Shown: positions 26,623 through 40,660 of the stretch, in pieces
Position numbering within the stretch: position 1 is the stretch's first letter
Layout of the letters: every line of letters begins with the position of its first letter
Assembly (NCBI RefSeq): GCF_027596085.1
Contig: NC_072457.1
Location: forward strand, 28,069,331-28,133,330
Length of the DNA: 64,000 nucleotides
Direction: 5' to 3'
Source: Anoplopoma fimbria
Taxonomy: Eukaryota; Chordata; Actinopteri; Perciformes; Anoplopomatidae
Position numbers and translations under genes: made by a program
The notes under the pieces: model-generated
What the model was told of the DNA's origin: nothing
Seen by the model: only the letters and a program-made list of their open reading frames with translations
Databases searched by the model: none

Positions 26623-28345
26623 TTGTTGTTATCAGCCTTTAACAGTGTTGGAGAAAACGGGGACAAAACAAGTCAACTAATTATTTTGTTATTTTATTGA
26701 AATAAATCATAATCATGCACTGCATGTTTCTTCCGATCTTTACGTTCTTTATCAAGCAATGATAAAAAAGCAAAGCTGAGACACGAGGCTCTGCCACATT
26801 TACAGTAAACCCAAGAGCCAGATAAGAATGTCTTTGGTTGGACGTTTGTTTGATGAGAACCACTTGTTTTTTTTTTCCTTCGGGCCAAAAATAAGCCAAT
26901 CTCATACTTAACATGTTGTCCAAAAAGGTCCTAATCTGAACCTTGATAGCCGTCTAGAGTCAGAGCACTTTTCTGTGTGTGACCCCCTTTGCAGCGTCTC
27001 TACATCCCGAGGGTGGTTACCACTGAGGAAAAACTGCAGTGACATCAACACTAGATTAGATTTATGCTACAGATGTAATGCTATTTACCATGTGTAACTG
27101 AAAAAAAGTTTTATTGCCATTTTAATCATATCACAATTGCACTGAGAATACATTTTTCTGTCGTGCTCCCTGACAACCATGCGTCTTGAGGTATCCACCG
27201 TAGTAACCTTTACTCATAATCTGAATGCCTGCCATGCTCGCAGGGGCCTTTTTATAGCCTAGCACACCACACCGCCACTGTTTGTTTTGTGATAATGTGA
27301 CCATGAATAAATGTTACAATCGCACACATGTGCATGTGTGACTGTGCAGCTGAGGTTTTTAATACATACATTCACTCGGCATGCATGGCTGTAACACTAA
27401 GAGTCTCCATTCGTGTCTGCAAAGTCATATCAGCTATTTCAGCCGTGTGTCTTCTTGAGCATAAATCAGATTTATCCGGGGAGGCATTTCCCAAAAGATC
27501 TTTGTACCAGTGAAGCAAAAAAGGCCTCAAATCAGACCAGCTGCATCCTTTGCTCTGGGCTATGTGGCATAGATACGAAGGCAACTCCAGTCTTCCTCCA
27601 CGCGGGCTGTTTTCATTCACCCCCCGAGCAGAGCCGGGTACAGCCCAGCATGGAAAATCTCTGCTGGTTGCCTCGCGCTTTTTTCATCATCATTCCTCAC
27701 CTGGGGAGCTGTATCCAGCCGTGGATGCATATGCGACAAGAGGCTAAGGGAGAGAGAGAGAGAGAGAGAGAGGATAAGAGGGAGAGAGAGGATAGAGGGA
27801 GATGAAACTTTCATGAGGCGCAGGGGGGAGGGGTTGGTGTGGGCAACCACAATGAAAATGCAAAGATTGAACTTTTCTCCAGGACTGAGGGTGGGGTGAC
27901 GAGAGTAAAGACAGCCTGGAGGCGCGTGGGTGAGAGGAGGGAGGGCAGGTGAGGGGGAGCTGGGGGAGTCGGGGAGGGAAGATAGCCCCTGGATTTGAGC
28001 AGGGAGGAGGAAGAAGAAGAAAAGATTTATCTCTGGGATTCTAATCCCACTGTTCCTCTCCTTTTCCCCATCCTCCTGTATTGTTTACCCCTTTAATCTC
28101 CTGTCTTTAGTCCCTATAGGTTTAATTTTTCATTTATTTCATCCACTATCTCATTTGAACCTCCCTCTGTATTATTTTCCATCTCCACCAATGCTGCACC
28201 ATCCTCCCGGATGTGGTGGGAGCAGGAACAAATACTCTGACCACAGACTGGAGGAGGCATCAGGAGACCGGGGCTGGGAGGTGGCAGGTGTCTGGGTAGA
28301 ACCTCAGAGGACGTCTCCAGAATGTCCTCCAGTCGTCTGTTGCAT

Positions 28346-28348
<3 letters not shown>
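26623..28348. other. No recognised gene; purine-rich tracts
   Basis: A (GA)n tract lies at 27750-27772, followed by interrupted GA units to about 27800. 27880-28025 is G-rich and purine-rich. No exon is supported. Confidence 0.45.

Positions 28349-28429
<81 letters not shown>
28349..28429. repeat. (CA)n microsatellite, about 81 bp
   Basis: This pure CA tract ends in CGTGTGTG, giving a small palindromic junction (cacacacgtgtgtg). It accounts for long artefactual reading frames on both strands. Confidence 0.96.
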
Positions 28430-28432
<3 letters not shown>

Positions 28433-30871
28433 TGTGCACCGGCTCCACCGTTCTCCCTCTCCACGTCATCTTGTCTCCCTCTTCCAGGAAATGTGCGGTG
28501 CCATGTTATGATCGATGGGTTTCGTTCAGAAAACAAACAGCCCCCTCTGTTTGTTTGTGTTCTGCTACGCATGGCTGCAGAATTACATCTGGGTCCAGTG
28601 CATGGTTTTAGAGTCTTTGGCAATAAAAGTTGGTTTAACTCCTTTTTGTTCCAAACACAGAAAAGAGAAGAGGTTTTCAGTCGACTCAGATATGAATACC
28701 CTTTGGTAAACCATATTTACCCTGGGCACTTGAGGAAATTTGAATATGACACGCTGCTGCTAGAATTGATGTCGTCCTAGCTTGATTATGCAGCAGAAGA
28801 CATCAGAGCGATGATGTGTGTGTATTGTATTTACGATGTGTGTTTATTCAGCATGTTTGCCATCAGATGAAGCATGTTTGAGGAAAGAAAGCAAGAAGGG
28901 CATAGATATATGTTTAGCGTGTGAGTATGGACAAACAATTTGAATTACTGTGCATCTCTGTGTGTTTTATCATCTCCTGTATACAGATAGCACATACTAA
29001 TCCATGCGGTGTATGTGTGTGTGCGTACACTGCTATAGCATAAAAAGTGAGTAATCAGCAAAACATGAGATGTGTTTTGGATCTGAAGGTCTTAGTCAGG
29101 AAACGAGAGGGGTTCATCTGATAATAAATTCCGCTTTTATGGCCCAAAACTGAAATTCAAGCATATTTTGACGATGATTCACTGATTCACTAATTACCAT
29201 TATCTTGGCATGGTGCACTGGAAATTAACCAAAACTACGCTGATTAAACCCCACACTCCACACAATGTGCTACAACTCATTTTATAATAACATTTAGTGT
29301 GCTATCTGGTTCCAGAGGCAGTGTTTTCTGCCCAATTTGCGAGGCAGAATGATCAAAAAAGACTTCTATACCTGTCTCATTGCTGACACAATGGTTTACT
29401 TTGATAGTTATCAACATTTTGTTTTGACAGCGATGGGGAGAATAAAGGAGAATAGCAAAGTATGATAAGCTCTAGATTGTCAAGTTGTTTTTGAGGTGTT
29501 CTACTTAAAGCACACGTTTTTATGCTTTTTGTCACTGCAACATCCTTTGAACATTATGACACCAATTAGACCAATTCTGTTCGCCTGTTTTGTATTACTT
29601 TGATGAACTTCATTGTGGAAATCTCTTGTTAAAAGGAGCAAACCTGAGCTGCCACAATCTATTTTGTAGCGGCATACATTGATTGTGGACACTAGGCGGC
29701 AGAAGAACTTCAAAACAAACTGATAAACGTGACCCCGACATACAATTTTTTTTAATTGGTAGTTAAAGCCCAGTTAAATCAGAATTCACCTGGATTTGAA
29801 GTCGCCTTGCGCAAAAGTTGTCATTGCTTTGTCGCCTTTTTCAAACAAAAGCGATAACGAAAAATGCTGCTGGGAAACGCAGTTGAAGAGAAGATAGGGA
29901 AGTAATGCAAATTACCTTCCAATTAGTCAGAGGAGCCCCACTGTAATCCTATTTGCACATTGATTTTTGTATTAGCATTTTCTAAATCAGATTTGTACCA
30001 TATTTTTAACGATGAGAACAACACTGAAACAGCATTGGTACACCCACACAGGTGTTTCCACTTCTGGCTAATTAGTCCTCAGGACTGTGTGGGAGTGAAG
30101 CTAATCGATATCAGCAGCACTGTCCTGTTGGCTGTTAAACCTGCCAAAAAATATTGTTAAGACTGAAGCTGTTCAAGTGTCTGGGGGAAAATAAGAGAAA
30201 GAGTTGTTGTTAAAAAAATGTTCTCGGAGCTACCATCTCTTACAGCCTTTGGGAATTCCATAGTTTTTGGTGCATAGCTAGAAAAGGCTGAGCTGCCAAT
30301 TTTCTTATTTGTGTGATATTTTGAATTAAAAAAACAGCAGCAGAGGATCTAAGAGGTGTTGAAGGATTATAAAACAACAAATAAGTAGTAATGTTGGCCA
30401 GTCCCAACCAATTAATTTAAATAATGAATGTGAGGCCTCTTCATGGGACTGTGTGGGTGGCTGCTTGATTGCCGTCGCCTTCACTGTCCTCTTGGTTTTG
30501 GCACCTATAACGGAGATTAAGCCGTATATTAAAATGATATCGTTAATAAACCTTTTGTAATGTATTACTGACAATAACAAACACTCAAAAACATAAATAA
30601 CCATTTATAGATGCAAGAAAACAGAGATGTTTTCAATTATATGCTGTTAGAGGCAAATAAAGAATGCCAAAACTCTACACGCTGAACACTATAGGTCAAG
30701 TTTGCGCACATACAGCTTTTTTTCAATCTGAAATCACCGTCATATTTTGTCTTCTCTTAGTAGGATCATCCTCAGTCCAAAAACTTTGAATTTAATTATC
30801 TACAGGATTCTGGATAAAGAAAAGGATTTTCTATAAAGGATTTTGCACCAAGCTACAACCTTTGGTGCTGA
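28430..30871. other. No recognised gene or repeat
   Basis: AT-rich sequence. A frame continuing out of the CA tract to about 28780 has no conserved feature and is not called. Confidence 0.4.
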
Positions 30872-31205
30872 AAAATGAAGCCAACGTGGCAGTGCCAAAA
30901 ACTACAGTTCCTCAAAGCTCCATTTGAGGCTGGCTCCAAAAGAGTGTCAATCCCCGTTGACCTCTATGATAAAATGCCCGACTTTACAGCAGAAATAAAC
31001 ATGATTACAGCCTGGTACAAAATAAGGCTTTAGTCTCTCTAGATAAAATCCCCGTTCCTTACAGCTGTGTGGGGGGTGAATTTTTAAATAACTCACTGCC
31101 AAGATGGCGAGGACTGAAACCAGCCACCTTGAGCATCCCAGCGGCTCTTCAGAAAGCTATGGCTGTCCCCACGGAGACTAAGTCCATATTTTATCCAGTC
31201 TATGT
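30872..31205 (+). repeat. Teleost dispersed repeat ('gaggctggctccaaaag' type)
   Basis: Blocks gaggctggctccaaaag, 'catgattacagcctggtac', 'gtgggggggtgaattttt' and 'tccatattttatccagtct' appear in the order I recall for a high-copy fish repeat. It is non-coding. Confidence 0.55.
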
Positions 31206-32548
31206 TTTTCACTTTGAAATAAACTAAAAAATGTAACGGCGAAAAAAGATGTACCATGCCAACTCGTAACAACTGAATGCACCCTTTTGCCGTCTCAACA
31301 CCACCTGAAGAAACATCAAAGGATTTCTCATCACAGCAGGGAAAGTTTTGAAGCTGGTTAAAATGATGCGGCTGAATGCAGTTGTTGTATCATCATATCG
31401 TCATCCTCATAAAAAATATACACGGAGAAATGCTGGCTGTAAAGCAGGCTCAACACTGCTCTCGTGGATCCTTCTGACAGATAATGTATGAACGATACAA
31501 CTCTCCAACCCAGCATCCTGTTTTATTAATAAACATCCTCATAGCCGAGGGTTCATCGCTGTATTCTTGTCATACATCTGCATGACAGAGACTATTATGA
31601 GTTATACACCATTATGCAAACAATATATGCACATCCAGTACACATGTATTCTCACATTAACATTAACACATTCATGGAAATACTGTATACGTAACCATTA
31701 TACATGCATTTAATGCATTTACATAAGCATGTGTGAATGCAAAGGCCTCATCCTATTTACTAATACATGAGCACAGATGAACACCAACACACGAATACAA
31801 TATTTACGATATACTGCACATAAACGTGAACAGATATACATATGATTTATTGCTGGTTGATATCACTGTCCCCCCTGGCTTTCAAGCTTGATGATAAACA
31901 GCATATATTCACATTCATTTAACATACCAGCAGACTAATATGAAAAGAAACACTGAAAATGACCCCAAGAAACGCCCTGGGATGCACGCAGATAAACACA
32001 TAAACACACAGCACATGTCGACCTTTATGAATAGAAAACAACCACCTTTTTATCTGACGCACACACCTGTATATGCAAATATAACGCTCTTCCCTTGAGA
32101 CTCCAACACATAAATACTTACACAGGTAACGTAGATGCCTGGGGTTTTCTGTGCACCTTTTGTCTTAACCTTGATGTTCTCTCTAATACCTACACATCTG
32201 CTTAACACGTGTAGCCCTGAGCATTCACTTCCGTCTGACAAGAGGAAAAAAAAGAGATGAGATGAGAGGAAAGGAGAGAAGGTTTTTGGGGATCAGGTGT
32301 CTCCAGAGACTCTGATTGGCATTCAGAAGTTCTCCAGATCCCTTAGACACCTGTGGGACAAGAAGTCCTGAGGTGATCCTTGCAGATATCCTCGGTTTCT
32401 CTCTGACAGGAGAGTGAATGGTTTTCAGTGAGTAGCAGAGTCACATTATTAGGTTTTTGGTGATCATCAAGTTCACTCCAGATAAGTTCAGTTTGGCAAC
32501 TGATATGGATATCACCAGTTTATGACCTTCAATCCTGAACTTGCGATC
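31206..32548. other. No recognised gene or repeat
   Basis: AT-rich sequence with many TGCAT and CACAT motifs between 31600 and 31850. No exon is supported. Confidence 0.4.
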
Positions 32549-32735
32549 TTTCTAATGGCCAGCAGGGGGCGACTCATCTGCTTGCAAAATGTAGTCAGAT
32601 TGAAGTCTAATTGAAAATGACACTATTTATCACTTGATTTATTCCCTCAGTAAACATTGTAAAAAGGAGTTTATGGTCTCAATTGATAGTTTAAAGTCTT
32701 CCTTAATACAGCATGATGTTTTTGTGTCATAAGAT
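32549..32735 (-). repeat. Teleost dispersed repeat fragment, same family as 42751-43190
   Basis: The segment aatggccagcagggggcgac followed by 'tctgcttgcaaaa' is the inverse of gtcgccccctgctggccatt and its neighbouring ttttgcaacc at about 43075-43110. Two copies in opposite orientation therefore exist in the window. Confidence 0.55.
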
Positions 32736-35671
<2,936 letters not shown>

Positions 35672-35706
35672 GATGCTTGTCTACACCTGAAGTGTAGACA
35701 AGCATC
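35672..35706. repeat. Perfect 15-bp hairpin, 5-nt loop
   Basis: Arms GATGCTTGTCTACAC (35672-35686) and GTGTAGACAAGCATC (35692-35706) are separated by CTGAA. It directly follows a G-run of about a dozen bases. Confidence 0.93.
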
Positions 35707-35873
35707 TAATGTGCAGACTCAGAGATAAGTAGGCAAATCAAATTCTTATGTTTAAAATTTAAAAAAAAGACTGAGATCAAACGGAAAGACAAGGCAGGTT
35801 TAATTGAGTGACAGGACGGAGAACAAGATAGCAGCATGACAGTAGCGGAGAGATAGCAGAGGGGGAGATAAAA

Positions 35874-35905
<32 letters not shown>
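35874..35905. repeat. (GA)n microsatellite
   Basis: This is a pure GA/AG tract within a generally purine-rich stretch. Confidence 0.93.
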
Positions 35906-35907
<2 letters not shown>

Positions 35908-36048
35908 TGGGCAGTGAGCCAGTGGTGGATCTGGAGGGAGTCTGGGATTGCTGGCGGTTGAACAGCACGTCAAGCAGCTGGTCAGTCCGCGCCATTTGCT
36001 ATATTGGCCTTAAAGCACTGCTGAGATGAAAGCCTCCCACAACCCCTA

Positions 36049-36079
36049 ACACACACACATACACACACTCTCAAACACA

Positions 36080-36147
<68 letters not shown>
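36049..36147. repeat. (AC)n microsatellite, interrupted at its 5' end
   Basis: AC units with single interruptions (acat, ctctcaaac, acaaac) up to about 36100 are followed by a pure tract to 36147. Confidence 0.95.
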
Positions 36148-36148
<1 letters not shown>

Positions 36149-36449
36149 CCATATGCCATCCTCTGAGCACATGCACCTGCACTCCTGTGGCTAAAAGGCA
36201 ACTACAATTATCGCATAATAGATCTTTGCCCCGTGGCTGGAACCGAGCCACCTGGATATCAGATGAACTGAACTTATTCTTCTACTTCTTCTGTAACCCA
36301 GAGCAAGTGAGGAAAATAGGGCTGGGGAAGAAAAAAAAAGAACACATACATTTGTGGGGTCAGTCCAATATTAGCGGTCCAGGTGGAGCAGAAATTACAT
36401 GCATCGACTATAATAGATGTCATTCATCACAACGTTTACCGAGGAAGAC

Positions 36450-36478
36450 CAACCTCATGCGTACGGAGCATGAGGTTG
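36450..36478. repeat. Perfect 11-bp hairpin, 7-nt loop
   Basis: Arms CAACCTCATGC (36450-36460) and GCATGAGGTTG (36468-36478) are separated by GTACGGA. Confidence 0.88.
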
Positions 36479-38129
36479 CTGCCAAAGACTTATTGTTTGT
36501 TGTCAGTGCGAGGGGCACTTCATAGATTAGATTCATCAGCGAGCTCATCAAGTGCACAAAGAAAACAAATTGGCTGAAACTGTACAATGTTTGTCATTAG
36601 CTGACATGTGCCCTATTTTCCACCCCCACTTGTCACTCCCCTAATTTGAAGCATGGACGCCGCAGGCCGCCCCGCGATGCACAGATATGTAGCAGCGTAT
36701 TCTCAGCCGAGAGCGTGCGCTGACTTGTATCTACACAAACAAATCGATAGGCAGTCCACTCTGTTCCATTATCAGGCGGAAAAGTTAACCAGCAGCATCA
36801 ACAGCGGGAGCACAACAGCAGTGGAGACTTGTGAGGGGGAGGAGGAGGAGGAGGAGGAACAAAACAATATGAATTTCCAATTCATTTGAGAGCAAACACT
36901 TGCACTGGCGTCTTATTGATTGAGGAGAAGTTGGGTGGAAACTATAAGTGTTTTAATGCTGCATTCAGCGGGTCTTTCTCTGCACTGCCACCACTGCTTC
37001 TGCCAAAAATATCAGCCTTGGCATTCAAGTATGACCTTCTGAAGTTTGCTCCAAAGAAGAAAGATGAAACTGAAAAAGTATGTGATGTTTCTCTCCTGTG
37101 ATCAAAACCATGTCCTCTCTTAAGGTTGTTCTTAATGTAAATATCAAGAGGGAAAATTTGTCTTTCAAGCCATCTGTTGTGTATTTTCTTTTTTGAGATT
37201 GACTTCATATAATCACCCATAAATGCAACAATTATCCTGGAACGACTCCATAACAACAGATTTCGATTCATCGTTTGCCTTCAGAAAAAGGTACAAGAAG
37301 TAGCATAAAGAAAAACGCCTGCCTATAATATTCAAATAAGAAAAGCTTCACACAATTTGAATACTGTGATCTAAGTGAGGTAAACACTGCCATTTGCAAT
37401 GTCGCAGCCTCTGTAGCAGAGGTCATTGCTAATCAGCCAAACCAGCAGGGGCATATAATCTCTCTCACCTACGCAGCTGAAAGATGGGCCACTCTGACGG
37501 CTTCTGTATCTGGTACATACATTTCCCAGGCTCCTACTCCCTCATTACCTGCTTCCTCTCCCTCCCTCCCTCCATCTCTCTCTGCCTTTTTTTTTTTTAT
37601 AAACAGTCTCTTGCTTCTCTCAAATCATTGCTGGTGTTTCTATTTTTACCAACCTAACAAGGTTGCCTGGTCACAGAGGACTGTGAGGAGCAGCGGAGGA
37701 AAGAAATGTTCACTGAGATCGAAGAAGATGCACACATGCTACTTCTGTAACGCTAACCCCCGAGAGTAGAGGGCCCCGGGGCCGAAAGTGGAGCCCCGAG
37801 ATGGAGAAAGATCGGAGAGAAAGAAGCTGCTGCAGACCAGGCGATGGTTAGACAAACTCTTAACCTCGAAGACGGATGAAAAGAATCAGCCGGGAGCTGA
37901 GTGAACACGAAGAGAATCAGGGTTTAATTCAGGGTTGTGCTGTGTCGTTTGGGGAAGAAAAGTTGAACCTTTGAAAATCAAAAAGGAAAAAAAAGACTTT
38001 GATGTGCTGAATAAAGTGGAACTACTGAGCAACTATTAGAACTGGTTGTACCCTCTCACCATGTTAACTTTAACCAGAAGCAGAATCAGTTGATCTAATG
38101 ATTGTTTTGGATTTGTGTCGTCCTAGAGT
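36479..38129. other. No recognised gene; GC-rich purine-rich block at 37670-37960
   Basis: I recognise no coding frame. The block at 37670-37960 is richer in G and in CpG than its surroundings and contains several GTGAG and GTAAC steps. It could be a non-coding exon or an unlabelled repeat, but nothing decides this. A GAG-rich low-complexity tract lies at about 36835-36860. Confidence 0.35.
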
Positions 38130-38271
38130 AGACCCAGGCTATAGCCCTTTTCATTCTTTATGCTAAGCTAGGCGCCTCCTGGCTCCAGACATGAAGGTGG
38201 TATCAATCTTCTTTTCTCACTCTCTGCAAGAAAAGCACATTATGTGTATCTCCCGAATGGTTGGACTATTC
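38130..38271 (-). repeat. Dispersed repeat fragment, minus orientation
   Basis: On the minus strand it reads from a 'gaatagtccaaccattcggga'-type start, through agagagtgagaaaagaagat, to ctagcttagcataaagaat. It is the same family as 13805-14152. Confidence 0.5.
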
Positions 38272-38855
38272 TGTTAGGCAGTAAACATACAGGAGACACA
38301 AAATAATGAGAACATATCACAATATTGTGCCCTTCAGTACAATAGCCTTGCCATAAAAATAACACTGTAAAGCTAGCAGTTTATTTTGTTGAGACTGCAT
38401 CAGCCATGGTTGTCTGACAATTTCTTCGGGTTTTGGGCCCCTATTGAACCCCAACACCTGAAACCGTTTGTGCAATTTACTCCTATGCTGGAATGATATT
38501 GATTTATATTAGGTTGTGTTCATTTGTTTAAACAAAACTTTAGTTTAAAAACAAAAATAAAGGTGTTAAAACTAGATTTTGAATAAAAAAGGCCACAGAA
38601 TTAAGACAGTAAACCTGGTGCTGTCGCTGCCCTTCGGGAGTTGTAGTTATCCGAGATTTGAATTAAGGAATTTTGGAGATCATAGTTTGTGTTACTTTGC
38701 ATTATATTATTATTCATATACAGTAGTTTTCTAAATAATGTATTTTGACCATGTTTATGATGGGTAGACTCTTATTCTCTTTTTTTGCTGAGTAGAGTTC
38801 TAAGTAGAATGACATAACTCGTGACTCTACAATAAATATGAGGCAACAGAACAAA
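38272..38855. other. No recognised gene
   Basis: AT-rich spacer between two inverted copies of the same repeat family. Confidence 0.4.
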
Positions 38856-39015
38856 GCTGATTAGCTTAGCTTAGCAAAATGACTGGAAACAGGTGGAAAC
38901 AGCAAGCCTGGGTCTGTCCAGTGGTAATAAAACACACCTACCAGATCCTCTCAAGCTCACCATTATCAAGTTATGTCTCATTTCATTTGTACAAAAAAAA
39001 AAGGTTAAAATGTCA
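38856..39015 (+). repeat. Dispersed repeat fragment, plus orientation
   Basis: The motif gctgattagcttagcttagc is followed by gactggaaacaggtggaaac, 'ctgggtctgtccagtggtaa' and 'ctctcaagctcaccattatc'. It is the same family as 13805-14152 and is inverted relative to 38130-38271. Confidence 0.6.
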
Positions 39016-39829
39016 TATTTACTCAATGGTATTTTTATGCAGTGGTGATGTAGTGTATGCTTTGGAGATATAGATGAATTTCACAGGCATGAGACTGTGA
39101 TAGAAAAATACCAAAACCTTATTTTAGTTCAAAGTATCTGCACCGTATGTGGTTATGATTTCATTTTCTTCTTGAAATACTGTGCTCAGCCGGGCTCTGA
39201 AGGGGCCAGGTCATATGAAATACAATATCTCCCTATTTACATAGCGGTCACATGGTCCATTTGATATAGTCCACTGGCTTCCATGTCATATGAATAACTC
39301 ATGCTCAGAGGAGAGAAGCAGACGTCAATGCACAAGAAGTCATTGTCTGTCTGTCAGACCCGTTAAAACCTATTTAACTGTGCTTCACATTGTATCTAGT
39401 CAGCAAAAAAAAATGGAGGGGCTGATCTGGGAAGGATAAATTATTCAGTGCTTTAATGAAGGTGCACAAGGGTAAATTTGCTCTGTAAAATGGTGCGTCC
39501 TCGGGAGAGGAAGTCCACTGAATGACTTGGGACAAACAGAATAGCTGTAAGGTCATAGAATATCAATATTAATAGATGTAAAGCTACAGAGAATTGTATT
39601 ATTCCCCGAAGGTTAATACTACTGACAGGTTACATGGCATGATATCCATAGTGTCTGGCTCTGAGAGGGGAAGGTCGGATTTTAAGGTGCCCTCTTTCTG
39701 TGGTGTTATTCCATCATGGTGACAACCAGGGAACACGTCCAATAACATCCTAAATAGACAACAAGAGTGCTGACAGACTCATCATTACCACATATCCCAG
39801 TTTTCCATAGGTTCCCCAAAACATGGGTT
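39016..39829. other. No recognised gene or repeat
   Basis: AT-rich sequence between two repeats. Confidence 0.4.
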
Positions 39830-40660
39830 ACAGCCATGCTGGCACCAGGGATGGCAATGTTGGTCAGTCTAACACTTTGGTCCAGGCTGAAATAGTTCTA
39901 TTGAATTCCTTTCGCCCAAATTGGAGGTTCACATTTGTGGTTTTGAACGAAATGTGCATTGCAATGCAATCTTGTACAAACGTCCATGTTCACAGAATGA
40001 ATTGTAATCATCTTGATGATCCTCATACTCTTCATCCATCACCATCATAAGATTAGTATTTTAATTTTTACAAATATCTGCAAAAACTAATGGCATTCCC
40101 ATCTGACTCAGATGTACTTTAAGGGCTTAAAAGCAAAAGGTCACATGCTTTCATGCTAAACTAAGATGGTGAGATTGGTCAACGTATCCTCATAAAACAC
40201 TTAGTATGATCTCTTACGAAAAGTTACTCCTCATTTTTAATGCATTTCCTACAAAAGCCAGCAACACGTGTCAATTTCTGCTGGTTACATGCATGCTGTG
40301 TTTTCAAAATAAACTTCAGTTTTCACAAGAAACAACAGTAAGGTTTAGGCAACAGAACTATTTAGATAGGTTTGGCAAAAGATTGTCTTTTGAGTTAAAA
40401 TAACTAAGTTACTTTGTTTGTTCTGTGTGGGCTTTTGCAGTCACTATACTCCCATGTTGATGATTACATGGATAACATACAAAATCATTTTGTGGGATAT
40501 CTAGGAATTACTGGAATTATTTTCCGTAGGTATACCTTTGCATGCTGGATGAAACCAGTCTGATATGGTACAATATTACACCTGCTGAACATCAGCTTGT
40601 TAGCATAGTCAGTGTGCACATGTTAGCATGCTGATGTTAGCATTTTAGCTCTGCTTCTCT
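39830..40660 (+). repeat. Teleost dispersed repeat interrupted by another repeat
   Basis: The 5' part (39830 to about 40185) and 3' part (about 40569-40660) match the order of the family also seen at 26205-26622. The 5' part includes ctaacactttggtccaggct and aaactaatggcattcccatc. The 3' part includes cacctgctgaacatcagctt and tgttagcatgctgatgttag. The intervening 380 bp is a separate element. Confidence 0.65.
40186..40568 (+). mobile_element. Element nested in the 39830-40660 repeat
   Basis: It aligns by eye with 11855-12345. The host repeat continues on both sides ('gatggtgagattggtc' then 'attacacctgctgaac'), so this is an insertion into an older repeat. GGTCAA on the left and GGTACAA on the right may be remains of a target duplication. 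It has no coding capacity, and the class is unknown. Confidence 0.6.

Noticed and set aside
28114..28623. A 169-codon minus-strand frame
   Set aside because: About a quarter is a translated CA tract, and the remainder has no recognisable domain or splice-site logic.
35672..35706. Intrinsic terminator
   Set aside because: The hairpin is not followed by a T-tract and is not downstream of a gene. The genome is eukaryotic.
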